The position numbers and the translations under genes are program-made. The notes beneath the pieces are model-generated. The model had not been told where the DNA came from and made no database searches. It saw only the letters and a program-made list of their open reading frames with translations. From Deltaproteobacteria bacterium (GTDB lineage Bacteria > Desulfobacterota > Dissulfuribacteria > Dissulfuribacterales > QOAL01), in the NCBI GenBank assembly GCA_015489365.1, contig WFZW01000070.1, positions 1-37,844 on the forward strand: a DNA stretch of 37,844 nucleotides. The letters run 5' to 3'. Below, in pieces: positions 8,960 through 19,515 of this stretch. Each line of letters begins with the position of its first letter. Within the stretch, counting starts at the first letter, position 1.

Positions 8960-10006
8960 TCAGAGAGAGAATGCCCCATGACCAAACAGTCGTCGGTGTA
9001 TCCATAGATCAGCAATCAGGTAACCCATACTCAAGGTGCCTGATGTCCATAGAAATATCCACACCACATGCTGCACCTCATACCCCAAGAGCAGCCCTGC
9101 AAACAAGACAGTCAATGCCAGTGGAGTAATCAGATATTCCTTGAACCTTGCCAACTCGACCTTTTTTTCATGTGCTGCCCACATATCGATTCCCTGTGAT
9201 GCGAATTCCATGGCCACTATCAATGTGACCAACGAGGAGTAGATCCCTGATACCCATGGAAGCAAGGCAACAGATGTCAAGGGTAGGGCAATCGAAAGCA
9301 GGAGGCTCAGGATCGCAGGCAGGCCCAATTTTAAACAGGCAGGGAATCCCACCAGAAAATATTGGCTGCCAGATGCCAGGGTGATAATCAGTATCACGAC
9401 CCCGTAGATCAGCTCTATCTGCCTTGCCGGAAAGGAAAGTGCCACGGCCAGCCCGAATATCTCAAAGGCCAGGGCCACCTTGACCCTTGAGGTAATCCTA
9501 TCCTCCTTGAGCAACAGTGTAATGGCAAGGGCAACGGTGGCAATCAGTACGCCGGTCAGAAACGCTATAGTTATAGCCTTATCTGGAAACGTGGCGGTCA
9601 GCAGGATGAGCCCTATACCCGTCATCTGGAGAGTGGTTTTGATCTTGGCAAGCTCAGTCACCTTGAGTTGTACAGTGGAACCTGCCAAAAACCGCCTGAG
9701 TTCCGTTACCAGAAATTCCCTCAGAAAGATCGGCCATGCTATCCAGACAGGCAGGATGGAAAGGTCAACCAGTGGGATAAACGTCACTGCTACGAAGATC
9801 TTATCGGCAATCGGGTCCAATAGCCTTCCAAGGGGGGTGCTTCCCTCCCTCCTGGCCATAAGCCCATCAAGATAATCAGTAAGGCCAAGAAACAGTAATA
9901 TGATCAACGCGGCAAGCCTGGAATTGGTCTTGCCATAGATAAGGAAATAAGGCAACGGAAGAAACAGGATCCTTACCGCAGTAACGTGGTTGGCCTTTAT
10001 CTTCAT
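8960..10006 (-). CDS. pgsA: CDP-alcohol phosphatidyltransferase (PgsA-like) with extended C-terminal membrane region
   Basis: DYLDGLMARREGSTPLGRLLDPIADK matches the CDP-OH-P motif; remaining ~170 aa is strongly hydrophobic. Start at MKIKANHVTAVRIL (10006). Confidence 0.85.
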   Translation of the reverse strand: MKIKANHVTAVRILFLPLPYFLIYGKTNSRLAALIILLFLGLTDYLDGLMARREGSTPLGRLLDPIADKIFVAVTFIPLVDLSILPVWIAWPIFLREFLVTELRRFLAGSTVQLKVTELAKIKTTLQMTGIGLILLTATFPDKAITIAFLTGVLIATVALAITLLLKEDRITSRVKVALAFEIFGLAVALSFPARQIELIYGVVILIITLASGSQYFLVGFPACLKLGLPAILSLLLSIALPLTSVALLPWVSGIYSSLVTLIVAMEFASQGIDMWAAHEKKVELARFKEYLITPLALTVLFAGLLLGYEVQHVVWIFLWTSGTLSMGYLIADLWIHRRLFGHGAFSL

Positions 10007-10557
10007 GGTCCAGAGCGCTCCCCCCTGGAGGTCCACAATTGGTAGAGCAGGCGCATGAGGTTTCCCCGCGCTGCCCCCAATTCCTGTACATCGGCGATAA
10101 AGTTGCGGTAGTGCCTGGCTGGACCGATCTCTATTTGCAAAAGCAGTGGCTCACAAAAATACCATGTGCAACGATAGGGTCTCTGGGGCCTTGGCAGGAT
10201 GCATCCAGAGGGCCCTATAAATTGGCAAATATCCGATTCATCCACATCCAAGTCGTATGATGGCACTTCCAGACCCATGGCCAGAAATCCTGCCACGTCG
10301 GCAAATTCTGGAAATCCGTGTTTGTTTGCACAGCAGACAGTTCCACAATAGGGGCAGACCTTGGCGGTATATTTTTGGATAAAAGGATCCAGTTTATCGA
10401 ATGCCCTGCGGAAAAGTATGGCCTTTTCCCTTACTTCGCGCAGGTGCCCCGCTTTCTTTTCAAAGAATCTCCTGATTTCTTCAATGGTTGAATAGAAGGC
10501 ATCAGGGTCCTTATAATCAAGTTTGGGGAAAACAGTGGTATCGAAACCAACGATCAT
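10003..10557 (-). CDS. Cysteine-rich conserved hypothetical protein (YkgJ-like candidate)
   Basis: CPYCGTVCCANKHGFPEFAD...CQFIGPSGCILPRPQRPYRCTWYFCEP; overlaps the pgsA start, consistent with an operon. Confidence 0.65.
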   Translation of the reverse strand: MIVGFDTTVFPKLDYKDPDAFYSTIEEIRRFFEKKAGHLREVREKAILFRRAFDKLDPFIQKYTAKVCPYCGTVCCANKHGFPEFADVAGFLAMGLEVPSYDLDVDESDICQFIGPSGCILPRPQRPYRCTWYFCEPLLLQIEIGPARHYRNFIADVQELGAARGNLMRLLYQLWTSRGERSGP

Positions 10558-10582
10558 AGGTTACATTCCTGGCGCAATTCTT

Positions 10583-11707
10583 CTAAAGATATTTTTTTAA
10601 CCTTTTTTGGCGAATCCTGTTAACGATCTCCCTCACCTCTTCAAGCCGATCCCTTGGGCATACGAGAACCGCATCCCCCTCAGCTACCACGGTCATCCCA
10701 TTCAGGCCTACAGCAGCCACCAGGGTACCTTCCCTAGATGAAAGGAGGCTGTTTTCACAACCGATAGCCACTACCAGTCCATCCAAGGCATTCCCGTGCA
10801 TGTCTTTTTCCATGAGTGAATAATGGGTTTCCCATATACCAAGATCATACCATTCGAAATCACAGGGAAACATTGCAAGGCCGCAGGCATTGCTATGGTG
10901 ATCGCCAGTCGCCATGCCTGCCATCTTTTCGAGCAATATCTTGTCAATGGACTCAGATGGCAGAAGTGAATAGATCCTTGGAAGGCTCTCATGCCGTTTA
11001 TCAGCGCAAAATGCCTTGATAAGCCTCTGTAACTGTAACCACATGGATGGTACAAGTTGCCTGAGATATCGGGCCAGGCTTTGAACATGAAAGGTAAATA
11101 TGCCGCTATTCCAAAAGAAACGCCCTGAAGAAACATAGTCTTGGGCACGTTCCCTATCTGGCTTTTCATGAAAGGCCAAGACCCTATGGCAGGGTTCCTT
11201 CATTACGAGTTCGCAATCTTCCCCCGCCTCTATGTAGCCAAATTCTGTCTCTGGACGGGAAGGCCTGATCCCAAACACCACGATTTCCTTGTGGGTCTTT
11301 GCCCTGACCATCCCGGCCCTGAGTATCTGCCTGAAGCGTTCCTCATCCTTTATCAGGTGATCCGATGGGAATACCGACACCACTGCTCCCGGCTCCCTAG
11401 CCTCAATGGCAAGACCCGCCCATGCTATTGCAGCACCTGTACCCTTGGCACATGGCTCAACCAGGACATTTCCAGGCCTTATCTCAGGAAACATCTCGAG
11501 CACGTCCTGTTTCTGGGATGGTCTGGTAACGATCCAGGTCCTTTCCGCCTTAAACAAGGGCCTTATCCTGTTTACCGTAAGCTCCAGGAGCGAGTCTTCG
11601 CAATCCAATCTTAGAAACTGCTTGGGACGCCCATATCTACTTCTCGGCCAAAGCCGTGTGCCAAGCCCTCCAGCCAGGATCAATGCATGCCTATTCCCAC
11701 TAGTCAT
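10583..11707 (-). CDS. manC: Mannose-1-phosphate guanylyltransferase
   Basis: LILAGGLGTRLWPRSRYGRPKQFLRL, FPSDHLIKDEERF, FGYIEAGE, WNSGIFTF; nucleotidyltransferase domain only. Confidence 0.88.
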   Translation of the reverse strand: MTSGNRHALILAGGLGTRLWPRSRYGRPKQFLRLDCEDSLLELTVNRIRPLFKAERTWIVTRPSQKQDVLEMFPEIRPGNVLVEPCAKGTGAAIAWAGLAIEAREPGAVVSVFPSDHLIKDEERFRQILRAGMVRAKTHKEIVVFGIRPSRPETEFGYIEAGEDCELVMKEPCHRVLAFHEKPDRERAQDYVSSGRFFWNSGIFTFHVQSLARYLRQLVPSMWLQLQRLIKAFCADKRHESLPRIYSLLPSESIDKILLEKMAGMATGDHHSNACGLAMFPCDFEWYDLGIWETHYSLMEKDMHGNALDGLVVAIGCENSLLSSREGTLVAAVGLNGMTVVAEGDAVLVCPRDRLEEVREIVNRIRQKRLKKYL

Positions 11708-12465
11708 CGGATAAGCCCCTTATATCGCAAAAATGCCGATAGTGCGGCAGCGGCGTTTATGGCTGCGGTTTCCGTCCGTTGGATCCTTTCGCCGAGCCAG
11801 ACTGGCACCAGGCCTTTTGTCAGGCATAGGGCCATTTCCGCACTGGTAAACCCACCTTCCGGGCCAATTATCACATCTATAGGCAGCCTGCTTCCCTGTC
11901 CTTCCCATGCGGCAAGAAGGGGAAGCCGGGTACTGGATTCACACAGAATTAGTTTGCTGCCCAACCTATCCAGACAGGTCAAGGCATCCTCTAGACCCAT
12001 AATTGGGCCTATGTCAGGGACCTTGATCCCACGACATTGTTTAAGCGCCTGTAGTGCCTTCTTGTGCCATCTTGCAACCAATTTGTCCATGCGCTCTTCA
12101 CTATCCGTTCTAATTACGCACCTGCTGGTCAGGATTGGCTGAATCTTCTGGACCCCTATCTCTGTTGCCTTTTGTATAAGCCATTCCATTGCCCTGGATT
12201 TTGGCAATGCTATGAATAGATTTATAGGAAGCAAATCACTGGTACCGGCTTTCACTTCCTCAATATCTATCACCACAATCCCCTTGGCAGAGGATATGAT
12301 CTTTCCCGTTGCAACGTAGCCAGTCCCGTCGACCAGAACCAGGATGTCACCGGGGGCCATACGGCGGACCCTCAAAATATGATGCGCCTCGCCCCCCTTT
12401 ATGACCAACCTCTTCCCTGCACGGACAAGACGCCCGGGTTCTACTAAAAAATTAGGTGCCCCCAT
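11704..12465 (-). CDS. rsmE: 16S rRNA (uracil(1498)-N(3))-methyltransferase
   Basis: GEAHHILRVRRMAPGD, ALPKSRAMEWLIQKATEIGVQKIQPI, IIGPEGGFTSAE, LGERIQRTETAAINAAA. Confidence 0.95.
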   Translation of the reverse strand: MGAPNFLVEPGRLVRAGKRLVIKGGEAHHILRVRRMAPGDILVLVDGTGYVATGKIISSAKGIVVIDIEEVKAGTSDLLPINLFIALPKSRAMEWLIQKATEIGVQKIQPILTSRCVIRTDSEERMDKLVARWHKKALQALKQCRGIKVPDIGPIMGLEDALTCLDRLGSKLILCESSTRLPLLAAWEGQGSRLPIDVIIGPEGGFTSAEMALCLTKGLVPVWLGERIQRTETAAINAAAALSAFLRYKGLIR

Positions 12466-13420
12466 CCGCTGGTGCCATAATCATGCACGCCCATTGGCCT
12501 TCTATTTTGTCGATATTCGTTTGCAGGACCTTCATATTATGCCGGCCATAGACATCGGCTATCGAATCCGCCTTGTCCGCAAGGAAACCAGATAGGACCA
12601 AGCGCCCCCTCTTCTTTACAAGCCTCGTCAGGTCACTTGCGAGAAAAGTCAATGTCTCCTTGTCTATATTGGCAAGTACTATGTCATAGGGCCCCTCGAC
12701 TTGCCATACCGGGGTATTTGAAACCGAAACCACGTGATGAACATGATTCCTCAGACAATTTTCCCTGGCAGTTTCCACTGCATCCAGATCGATATCCAGG
12801 CAAAGAACGGACTTGGAGCCAAGTTTGGCAGCGGCTATGCCCAATATGCCTGTTCCAGTACCTACATCAAGGCATTCCGGCCACATATCGACCACATTCC
12901 CATCTGCCCATGGACGTTCGTTCCATAGGTCTTCCATGGCCTCCAACATAAGGGATGTGGACGCATGCGTACCAACCCCAAAGGCCCTGCCCGGATCGAT
13001 ATCGATCAGGATATCATCCTCTTTAGGGACAAATTGCTCCCAGCTTGGTTTTATTACTATGGACTTACCTATGCGCAGGGGCTTGAAATATTTCTTCCAG
13101 TTTTCACTCCAATCTTCCTCGACAACGGCCCTGGTAGACCATGAAATCACAGGAAGGTCCGAATAAAGTTCCTCAAGTGCCAAAAAATAGCCTTCGATAG
13201 TCTTCAACATGCCACTTTCCAGGTCTTCTCTACTCAGATAGGCGTGTATCCTGGTGGTGAAGCCATCTTCCTCGACCATTTCCTCAAGATCCTCTATATA
13301 GACCCCCCTCGAGAGGGCCGATACCAAAAAATCCGACACAGCATCAGCTATATCCTCTGAGGTCTCCACTATAAGTTCCACCCATGGTCTTTTCTTGTGG
13401 TGTTTGGTCATATTGTACAC
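12452..13420 (-). CDS. prmA: Ribosomal protein L11 methyltransferase
   Basis: DPGRAFGVGTHASTSLMLEAME, DVGTGTGILGIAAAKLG, VLANIDKETLTFLASDLTRLVKKRGRLVLSGFL. Confidence 0.95.
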   Translation of the reverse strand: MYNMTKHHKKRPWVELIVETSEDIADAVSDFLVSALSRGVYIEDLEEMVEEDGFTTRIHAYLSREDLESGMLKTIEGYFLALEELYSDLPVISWSTRAVVEEDWSENWKKYFKPLRIGKSIVIKPSWEQFVPKEDDILIDIDPGRAFGVGTHASTSLMLEAMEDLWNERPWADGNVVDMWPECLDVGTGTGILGIAAAKLGSKSVLCLDIDLDAVETARENCLRNHVHHVVSVSNTPVWQVEGPYDIVLANIDKETLTFLASDLTRLVKKRGRLVLSGFLADKADSIADVYGRHNMKVLQTNIDKIEGQWACMIMAPADGGT

Positions 13421-13704
13421 CGAGGTGTAATGGCTTTGAATATTAAGCCTTGCTATGCTCCTTGCGATATAGGCATCCAGCCATCTCTTCAGACAGGTGG
13501 CGATAAAAAATAACCCCTATAATCGTGACTGGTCTAGGGTTAAGGCTGAAGATGGCAGGATCCAGCCTCCGGTGAAACAATTCAGTATTAATACCAGAGT
13601 GCCGACAAATAAAACGTAATCCTGACCTATATATCTATCGCATAGGCCCCATAATAGGAGCGACAGGCAAAATCTACCATGAAATATGATCATAGGATAG
13701 GGAA

Positions 13705-15453
13705 ATGATCCATCCATATTTTGATTCCCACTACATTTTTTCTTTGCTCAGGGCCAATGGACTTTTGAGCCAGAAACAGATAGAGAAGCTACTTACCAAG
13801 GTAGTAATTGCAAAACGAAAGGGGCAGGATATCGTTCAATGGTTGGATTCCCTCAAGATACCCCGGGCCGATTCAGGGGATGAACAGATATTCCTGGATG
13901 AGGCAGATATACTGGCTGTCATCGCCAGAGACCGCAACTGGCCGTTCAGAAGACTTGATCCCTTAAAACTAGACATGGAGGTGGTCACAAAGACCTTATC
14001 ATCCTCGTTTGCACGCAAGCGACTGGTATTACCCTTGAAATGGCATGGAAACGAACTGGAAATCTGCACCTATTATCCAGGTGACCAGGAGCTAAAGGAG
14101 GATCTTGAAAGGGCCTGCCAGGTCAAGACAAGGATGTCAGTTGCCCCCAAAAAGGATATCGAGGGAATAATCAGGGAATTTTTCGAGTTCAAGCGCTCCA
14201 TCGCCGCGGCAGAGGACATACTAGCAGCCCCCAAGGTAGATATATCAAATCTCGAACAGTATGTGAGATTGATGTCCCCTGACAGCAAAGGGTCAGATAA
14301 ATATATCAATCAGGCCGTGGATCACCTTTTCCAATATGCCCTGGATCAACGGGCCAGTGATATACATATAGAGCCCAAGAGGTCGGAGTCCCATGTACGC
14401 CTGCGGATAGATGGGGTCCTACATACGGTCTATCGCCTCCCAAGGGCTATCCATGATGCCTTGTGTACAAGGATAAAGGCCATGTCTAGGATGGATATAG
14501 CTGAAAAACGCAGGCCTCAAGATGGCAGGCTGAAGATAGCAAGGAGAGACGATGAGGCAGAGGTGAGGGTATCGACCGTACCAGTGGCCTTTGGGGAAAA
14601 GGTGGTACTGCGCCTTCAGAGTGCCGAAATCCTTTTTACAGCCCTCGATGAACTTGGATTTGCTCCCAATGACTTGGTCACATACAAGGCCTTTCTCCAA
14701 AGAAATCACGGAATGATCCTGATGACAGGCCCCACAGGCAGTGGGAAATCAACCACCCTGTATTCCACCTTGAGATACCTGAGTTCCCCGGATGTAAATA
14801 TCGTTACCGTAGAAGATCCCATAGAGATGGTATATGAGGATTTCAATCAGATCGCCGTGCAACCACAGATAGGCGTCACCTTCGCCTCGATATTGAGAAA
14901 TATCCTGCGTCAGGACCCGGACATCATTATGATAGGGGAAATCAGGGACCTAGAGACAGCACGATACGCTGTCCAGGCCGCGCTCACAGGCCACATGGTA
15001 TTTTCAACCCTACATACCAACGATTCAGTCGGTGCAGTCACCAGGCTTAGGGATCTAGGCCTGGAGCCCTATCTGATAGCCTCTACCCTTATAGGGGTGG
15101 TGGCCCAAAGACTGGTGAGGAAGGTCTGCGTAAGATGTGGCCGCCCCGTATCCCTATCAGGGAAACGTCTGGCAGCTATTGGTTGCAAGGACGCCTATAC
15201 GCCTGCCGCCAAGATAATGCAAGGACAGGGTTGTAACCTTTGCAGGGACACTGGTTATTTTGGAAGGGTTGGTATATATGAAGTCCTACCTGTTTCGGAA
15301 GAAATCAGGAGGATCATCCATGATAGCGGAGAAGAGGAACAAATCCGCAAACAGGCCATCAAATCCGGTATGACCACCTTGCGAGAGGATGCATGCAGGA
15401 AGCTTTTAGGTGGAATCACCACCTTGGAAGAGGTTATCAGGACGGTGGGTTAG
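13705..15453 (+). CDS. GspE/PilB-family type II secretion or type IV pilus assembly ATPase
   Basis: GPTGSGKSTTLYSTLRYL, VEDPIEMVYEDFNQIAVQPQIGVTFASILRNILRQDPDIIMIGEIRD, Walker-type motifs and tetracysteine CVRCG...CNLCRDTGYFGR. Confidence 0.95.
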   Translation: MIHPYFDSHYIFSLLRANGLLSQKQIEKLLTKVVIAKRKGQDIVQWLDSLKIPRADSGDEQIFLDEADILAVIARDRNWPFRRLDPLKLDMEVVTKTLSSSFARKRLVLPLKWHGNELEICTYYPGDQELKEDLERACQVKTRMSVAPKKDIEGIIREFFEFKRSIAAAEDILAAPKVDISNLEQYVRLMSPDSKGSDKYINQAVDHLFQYALDQRASDIHIEPKRSESHVRLRIDGVLHTVYRLPRAIHDALCTRIKAMSRMDIAEKRRPQDGRLKIARRDDEAEVRVSTVPVAFGEKVVLRLQSAEILFTALDELGFAPNDLVTYKAFLQRNHGMILMTGPTGSGKSTTLYSTLRYLSSPDVNIVTVEDPIEMVYEDFNQIAVQPQIGVTFASILRNILRQDPDIIMIGEIRDLETARYAVQAALTGHMVFSTLHTNDSVGAVTRLRDLGLEPYLIASTLIGVVAQRLVRKVCVRCGRPVSLSGKRLAAIGCKDAYTPAAKIMQGQGCNLCRDTGYFGRVGIYEVLPVSEEIRRIIHDSGEEEQIRKQAIKSGMTTLREDACRKLLGGITTLEEVIRTVG

Positions 15454-15479
15454 ATCCATATCTGAATATCCCTGCCCTG

Positions 15480-16976
15480 TCATCCCTCCACAAAACTGCG
15501 AAGGGCCTTACATCGCTTTGGATGACGCAGCTTCTTCAAGGCCTTAGCCTCGATTTGTCGTATCCGTTCCCTTGTGACGGCAAAATTCTTTCCCACCTCC
15601 TCTAACGTGTGATCCGAGCGCTCCCCTATGCCAAAGCGCAATCTCAAGATCTTTTCCTCCCTTGGAGTTAGCGTGGCAAGCGCTATCCTCGTCTGCTCTA
15701 TTAGGCTGGTATTGAGAGCCGCCTCATCCGGCCGTATCCCCTCCTTGTCCTGTATAAAATCTACCAGATGGCAATCTTCATCGGAGCCAATTGGTGTTTC
15801 GAGGGATATGGGATCGCCAACCATTTTCAAAATATGCTCGACCTTTTCGGTTGGCATCTCCAGATGACGGGCAATATCCTGGGCAGTGGGCTCCTTACCG
15901 GTTTCCTGTATAAGCGTCCTGGTGGCCCGATATACCTTGTTCATTGTCTCGACCATATGTACCGGTATGCGAATGGTCCTGGATTGATCTGCAATGGCCC
16001 TAGTTATGGCCTGGCGGATCCACCAGGTGGCATAGGTACTGAATTTATACCCCCTTTTGTATTCAAATTTTTCAACGGCCTTCATAAGGCCGATATTTCC
16101 TTCCTGTATCAGGTCGGAAAGCGGCAGCCCCCTATGGCTATAATGTTTCTTTGCTATGCTCACCACAAGACGAAGGTTTGCCTTCACTAGTTTTTCACGG
16201 GCCTTTTTGGCCTGGGCAAAATGTTGTTTGAACTCCTTGGTAAGCCTTTCTATCTCTTCCAGCTCCATACCGGTCTGGGCAAACAATTCATTTGCGGGCA
16301 GGCCCTCCAGCCTTAACAACTCATTGTGAAATTCACTATATACAGTATCGAGTAAATGCTTTTGTATCCTGGAGGTACCCAGGGCGCGGACCATCCCCGA
16401 AACCAGTTTTGCATGTGCCTTCCTCAGGTATTCCCTGTATTGTTCATCAGCATCCGGCGTGAGCGCCCTAATGAGCATCTTCCGCCTCGCTTGAATCTTT
16501 CTTATTCTTTCGATCGAGTGACGGAAGCGGACCTTGCCAATAAACTCCTCATCCTTTGGCAGGGACTTATCATCTTCCACCTCTACAAGAGGGTTGTCCT
16601 TTTGAGAAGGATTGTCAAATTTGCTGAGACAGGCATCTACTACACGAACAAAAAAGAATGCCAGTTCAACCAACCTCTTCTCGCTTTGTTCTAAATGCTT
16701 GGCCGTGGCGGCCTCCTCCTTTCTGCCGAACAACTCGTTGGCCCCCATCTCCTTGAGATAGATCTTGACCGGATCAATTCCCCGTTTTGTCTCTTCTGAC
16801 ATGGGAAGCCCCCCCTTCTCACCATTGACAGCATCAAGATTTATATTGAAGAAGGGATCATTGATTTTATTCTGTATGAAATTACCCTTGGCATTCATAT
16901 CTTCCGTTACGGCCTTGATTTCAATGGAATCACCTTTTCCCCTAGCACCTTGCTTGTTACCTCTTTTGTCCCCCAT
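15480..16976 (-). CDS. rpoD: RNA polymerase primary sigma factor
   Basis: [54 protein letters not shown] and region 4 [49 protein letters not shown]. Confidence 0.96.
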   Translation of the reverse strand: MGDKRGNKQGARGKGDSIEIKAVTEDMNAKGNFIQNKINDPFFNINLDAVNGEKGGLPMSEETKRGIDPVKIYLKEMGANELFGRKEEAATAKHLEQSEKRLVELAFFFVRVVDACLSKFDNPSQKDNPLVEVEDDKSLPKDEEFIGKVRFRHSIERIRKIQARRKMLIRALTPDADEQYREYLRKAHAKLVSGMVRALGTSRIQKHLLDTVYSEFHNELLRLEGLPANELFAQTGMELEEIERLTKEFKQHFAQAKKAREKLVKANLRLVVSIAKKHYSHRGLPLSDLIQEGNIGLMKAVEKFEYKRGYKFSTYATWWIRQAITRAIADQSRTIRIPVHMVETMNKVYRATRTLIQETGKEPTAQDIARHLEMPTEKVEHILKMVGDPISLETPIGSDEDCHLVDFIQDKEGIRPDEAALNTSLIEQTRIALATLTPREEKILRLRFGIGERSDHTLEEVGKNFAVTRERIRQIEAKALKKLRHPKRCKALRSFVEG

Positions 16977-17260
16977 GGTTAGATAGTCCTCTTGCTAAGA
17001 TTACCGTGGAAATATGGCCCGAGTACGGACCAGGGTTTCTGCCAGCCAATGGCCATGCCAGTTGGCCGGCCAGGGGCAATCAAGTTTGTCCCTGTTGAAC
17101 CCCACTACATTGTGCCCTCTGACCAGACTGGAGAGGGATTGCTAATCTACTCATACAGAGAAACATCCTTTTATATCCTGTCCCCAAAACAGCCCCAAGG
17201 GAGGAGCTGCACCTTTATACCCTGGGATACGGTATGGGATTTTAGGGCAGCGTAACACTC

Positions 17261-19051
17261 TTACCGGAGCTGCTGTATCTGCCTTAAGAATTCCAGATCG
17301 TCCATCTCTTTATCACCTTGCCTGTACTGAGCGAGAAGTTGTTGTCTAATGGCCCTTTTCTTTTTATCTTCACTGTGTCTTTTCCATCTGGCCGCCTCTT
17401 TTTCTGCATCAACACAAGGGGGAAATTCTGCCGAAAGCCTTACAGCAAGTCTTTTGAGATCAGGTATTGACTCGAGCTGCCGAAGGAGACCCGTAAGATC
17501 AAGTTTGCCAGAAAGACCATAAAAATGGGACATTGATGCCCATAGATCCCTCAGTGGAGGTTCATCCAACCACAAATCTATACCTGCATCGATGAACTCC
17601 TCCATGTATGTCGGATAACTCAAAAGAAAACCTATAAGTTTTGCAGAACCACTATTTTTGAAACTGTTATTATTGTAAGAATGGTCTTCTCGATCTGACT
17701 TGCCATGCTGCGCCAAACGACCCCTCAGCCCTCCCCTCTTAGCATATGTCCCCTTGTTGGGACCAAGACCCTCCCAGAGGCTTTCTTCCCTAAGGCCGAG
17801 TTTGCGGGATATGTGGCTGATAAGTAATGACTTGCGTATGGGATCACGGACCGGTTCCACAAGGACAAGCGCATCCTTTACGGCCTTGAGTCTTTCCTCA
17901 GGATCGTCCCCATACCTACTTCTCCCCCTATCTATTACGTAATCAAGGCCTGAAGGTGCCTCTTCTTCGAGCCTTTGCCATATCGTCACCCCTTCCGCGC
18001 GTATGAAACTGTCAGGGTCATGGCCTTCGGGAAGAGTCAACACACTTACGGTAAGATTGCTGGCATAAAACATGGGCAGTGCCCTTAATGCAGCCTTCTG
18101 GCCAGCAGCATCCGAATCGAATACCAGGATCCATTTTCTACATATACTGTGCAACAACCTTACATGCTCTTCGGTAAGGGCCGTACCCAAGGTTGCAACC
18201 GCGTAATCGATCCCGGCCTGGACCAAGGCCAGTAAATCCATATAGCCTTCTACTATGATCCCTTTACCCCTTTGACGAATGGCGCCCTTGTTTTGGGAAA
18301 GGCCATAAAGTACACGTCCCTTGTGATAAACAGGTGTTTCAGGGGAGTTAAGATATTTTGGCTGCGCCTTGCCCCCTTGCTTGATGATACGGCCACCGAA
18401 GGCAATTATCCTTCCAGACTTATTAGTAATCGGGAAGATGATCCGGCCACGGAAACGGTCATAATGTCCGTTTCCACCTTGGCGTGCCACTACCAGTCCA
18501 GCCCTTTCAGCCAGCGTTGTCGAAAGCCCCTTCTCCTTCAAAAAACCAATAAGGCTGTCCCATTCTTCATTGGCCCAGCCCAAGCGAAACCTCTCTATAA
18601 TCTCAGAAGACACGCCCCTTTTCCCAAGGTATGCCCTGGCATCAAGGGCACTTTTTGAATTCAATAATCTTTCATGGAAAAACGTGGTCACCAATTCATT
18701 AAGTTCAAGGATGCGTTCCCTTTCGGCCAACCTCTTCTTGCTGGCCCGGGACCTGGCGGGATCTGGGATCGATATGCCGCTTCTCTTAGCAAGGGCCTTG
18801 ACTGCTTCCGGAAAGCTAAGGCCTTGCATCTTCATCAAAAAACGAAAGGCATCACCACCTTCACCGCATCCAAAGCAGTGGAAGATTTGCTTGTCTTCGC
18901 TTACAGAAAAGGAGGGATCTTTGTCAGGATGAAATGGACACAGACCAACCCAGTTATGGCCTCTTTTTTTGAGGGCGACAAACTCACCTATGAGTTGTCT
19001 TATGTTCGTGGCTTCCAGAATGGACTGAATGACATCTTCAGGTATGTACAC
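17261..19051 (-). CDS. dnaG: DNA primase
   Basis: N-terminal zinc finger CPFHPDKDPSFSVSEDKQIFHCFGCGEGGDAF, TOPRIM region IIVEGYMDLLALVQAG...ILVFDSDAAGQKAALRAL. Confidence 0.97.
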   Translation of the reverse strand: MYIPEDVIQSILEATNIRQLIGEFVALKKRGHNWVGLCPFHPDKDPSFSVSEDKQIFHCFGCGEGGDAFRFLMKMQGLSFPEAVKALAKRSGISIPDPARSRASKKRLAERERILELNELVTTFFHERLLNSKSALDARAYLGKRGVSSEIIERFRLGWANEEWDSLIGFLKEKGLSTTLAERAGLVVARQGGNGHYDRFRGRIIFPITNKSGRIIAFGGRIIKQGGKAQPKYLNSPETPVYHKGRVLYGLSQNKGAIRQRGKGIIVEGYMDLLALVQAGIDYAVATLGTALTEEHVRLLHSICRKWILVFDSDAAGQKAALRALPMFYASNLTVSVLTLPEGHDPDSFIRAEGVTIWQRLEEEAPSGLDYVIDRGRSRYGDDPEERLKAVKDALVLVEPVRDPIRKSLLISHISRKLGLREESLWEGLGPNKGTYAKRGGLRGRLAQHGKSDREDHSYNNNSFKNSGSAKLIGFLLSYPTYMEEFIDAGIDLWLDEPPLRDLWASMSHFYGLSGKLDLTGLLRQLESIPDLKRLAVRLSAEFPPCVDAEKEAARWKRHSEDKKKRAIRQQLLAQYRQGDKEMDDLEFLRQIQQLR

Positions 19052-19083
19052 AGTAGACCTGTCCGCTAGAAAGCTGTCGTACT

Positions 19084-19180
19084 ATTGGCCCTGAAAACGT
19101 GCACTCCATCCATAGGGAGTATGGTAACAGGCCAATGGTCCGGTTCCCTGCGCCTATGACCTTATCTGCATTGGCAGATC
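19084..19180 (-). promoter_or_regulatory. Candidate structured 5' leader upstream of dnaG
   Basis: Nested inverted repeats: ATTGGCC(C)TG (19084-19093) with CAGGCCAAT (19128-19136); inner ACTCC/GGAGT (19103-19107/19116-19120); adjacent ATCTGC-attg-GCAGAT (19164-19179). Confidence 0.4.
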
Positions 19181-19515
19181 GGGCTATGTGTCTATCCGCC
19201 GACGAGGCTAAGCACCTTTTTCCATAGCAAGGCACTTGCCCCCTATCCGAATAGTAAAAGATGCTTACCTTGCCTGGTGTGCTATATTTATTTCCTCACA
19301 GAGGCATTGCCCTCGAACGAAGCGGTTATTTTCCAGCGATCTCATATTAATCATACTTGCTGATGTGTCAACTGGGACAGCCCTAATCCTGGTCTAAACT
19401 TCAAACAGGCCTTATGCGCTCCTTATGCAAGCGCCCCTTTGAACAAGTAGAGATACAAACCTGACGAGGGTGGTATCCTTATTGTAAACTTACTATCCAA
19501 TCCATGGAATGTAAG

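Noticed and set aside
17041-17080. Palindrome TGGCCGGCCA between dnaG and rpoD
   Set aside because: A 10 bp GC palindrome can occur by chance and nothing nearby supports a function.
19038-19515. tRNA or other known RNA gene in the dnaG upstream spacer
   Set aside because: No T-loop GGTTCRANTCC-type signature or cloverleaf could be found; only the nested hairpins are supported.
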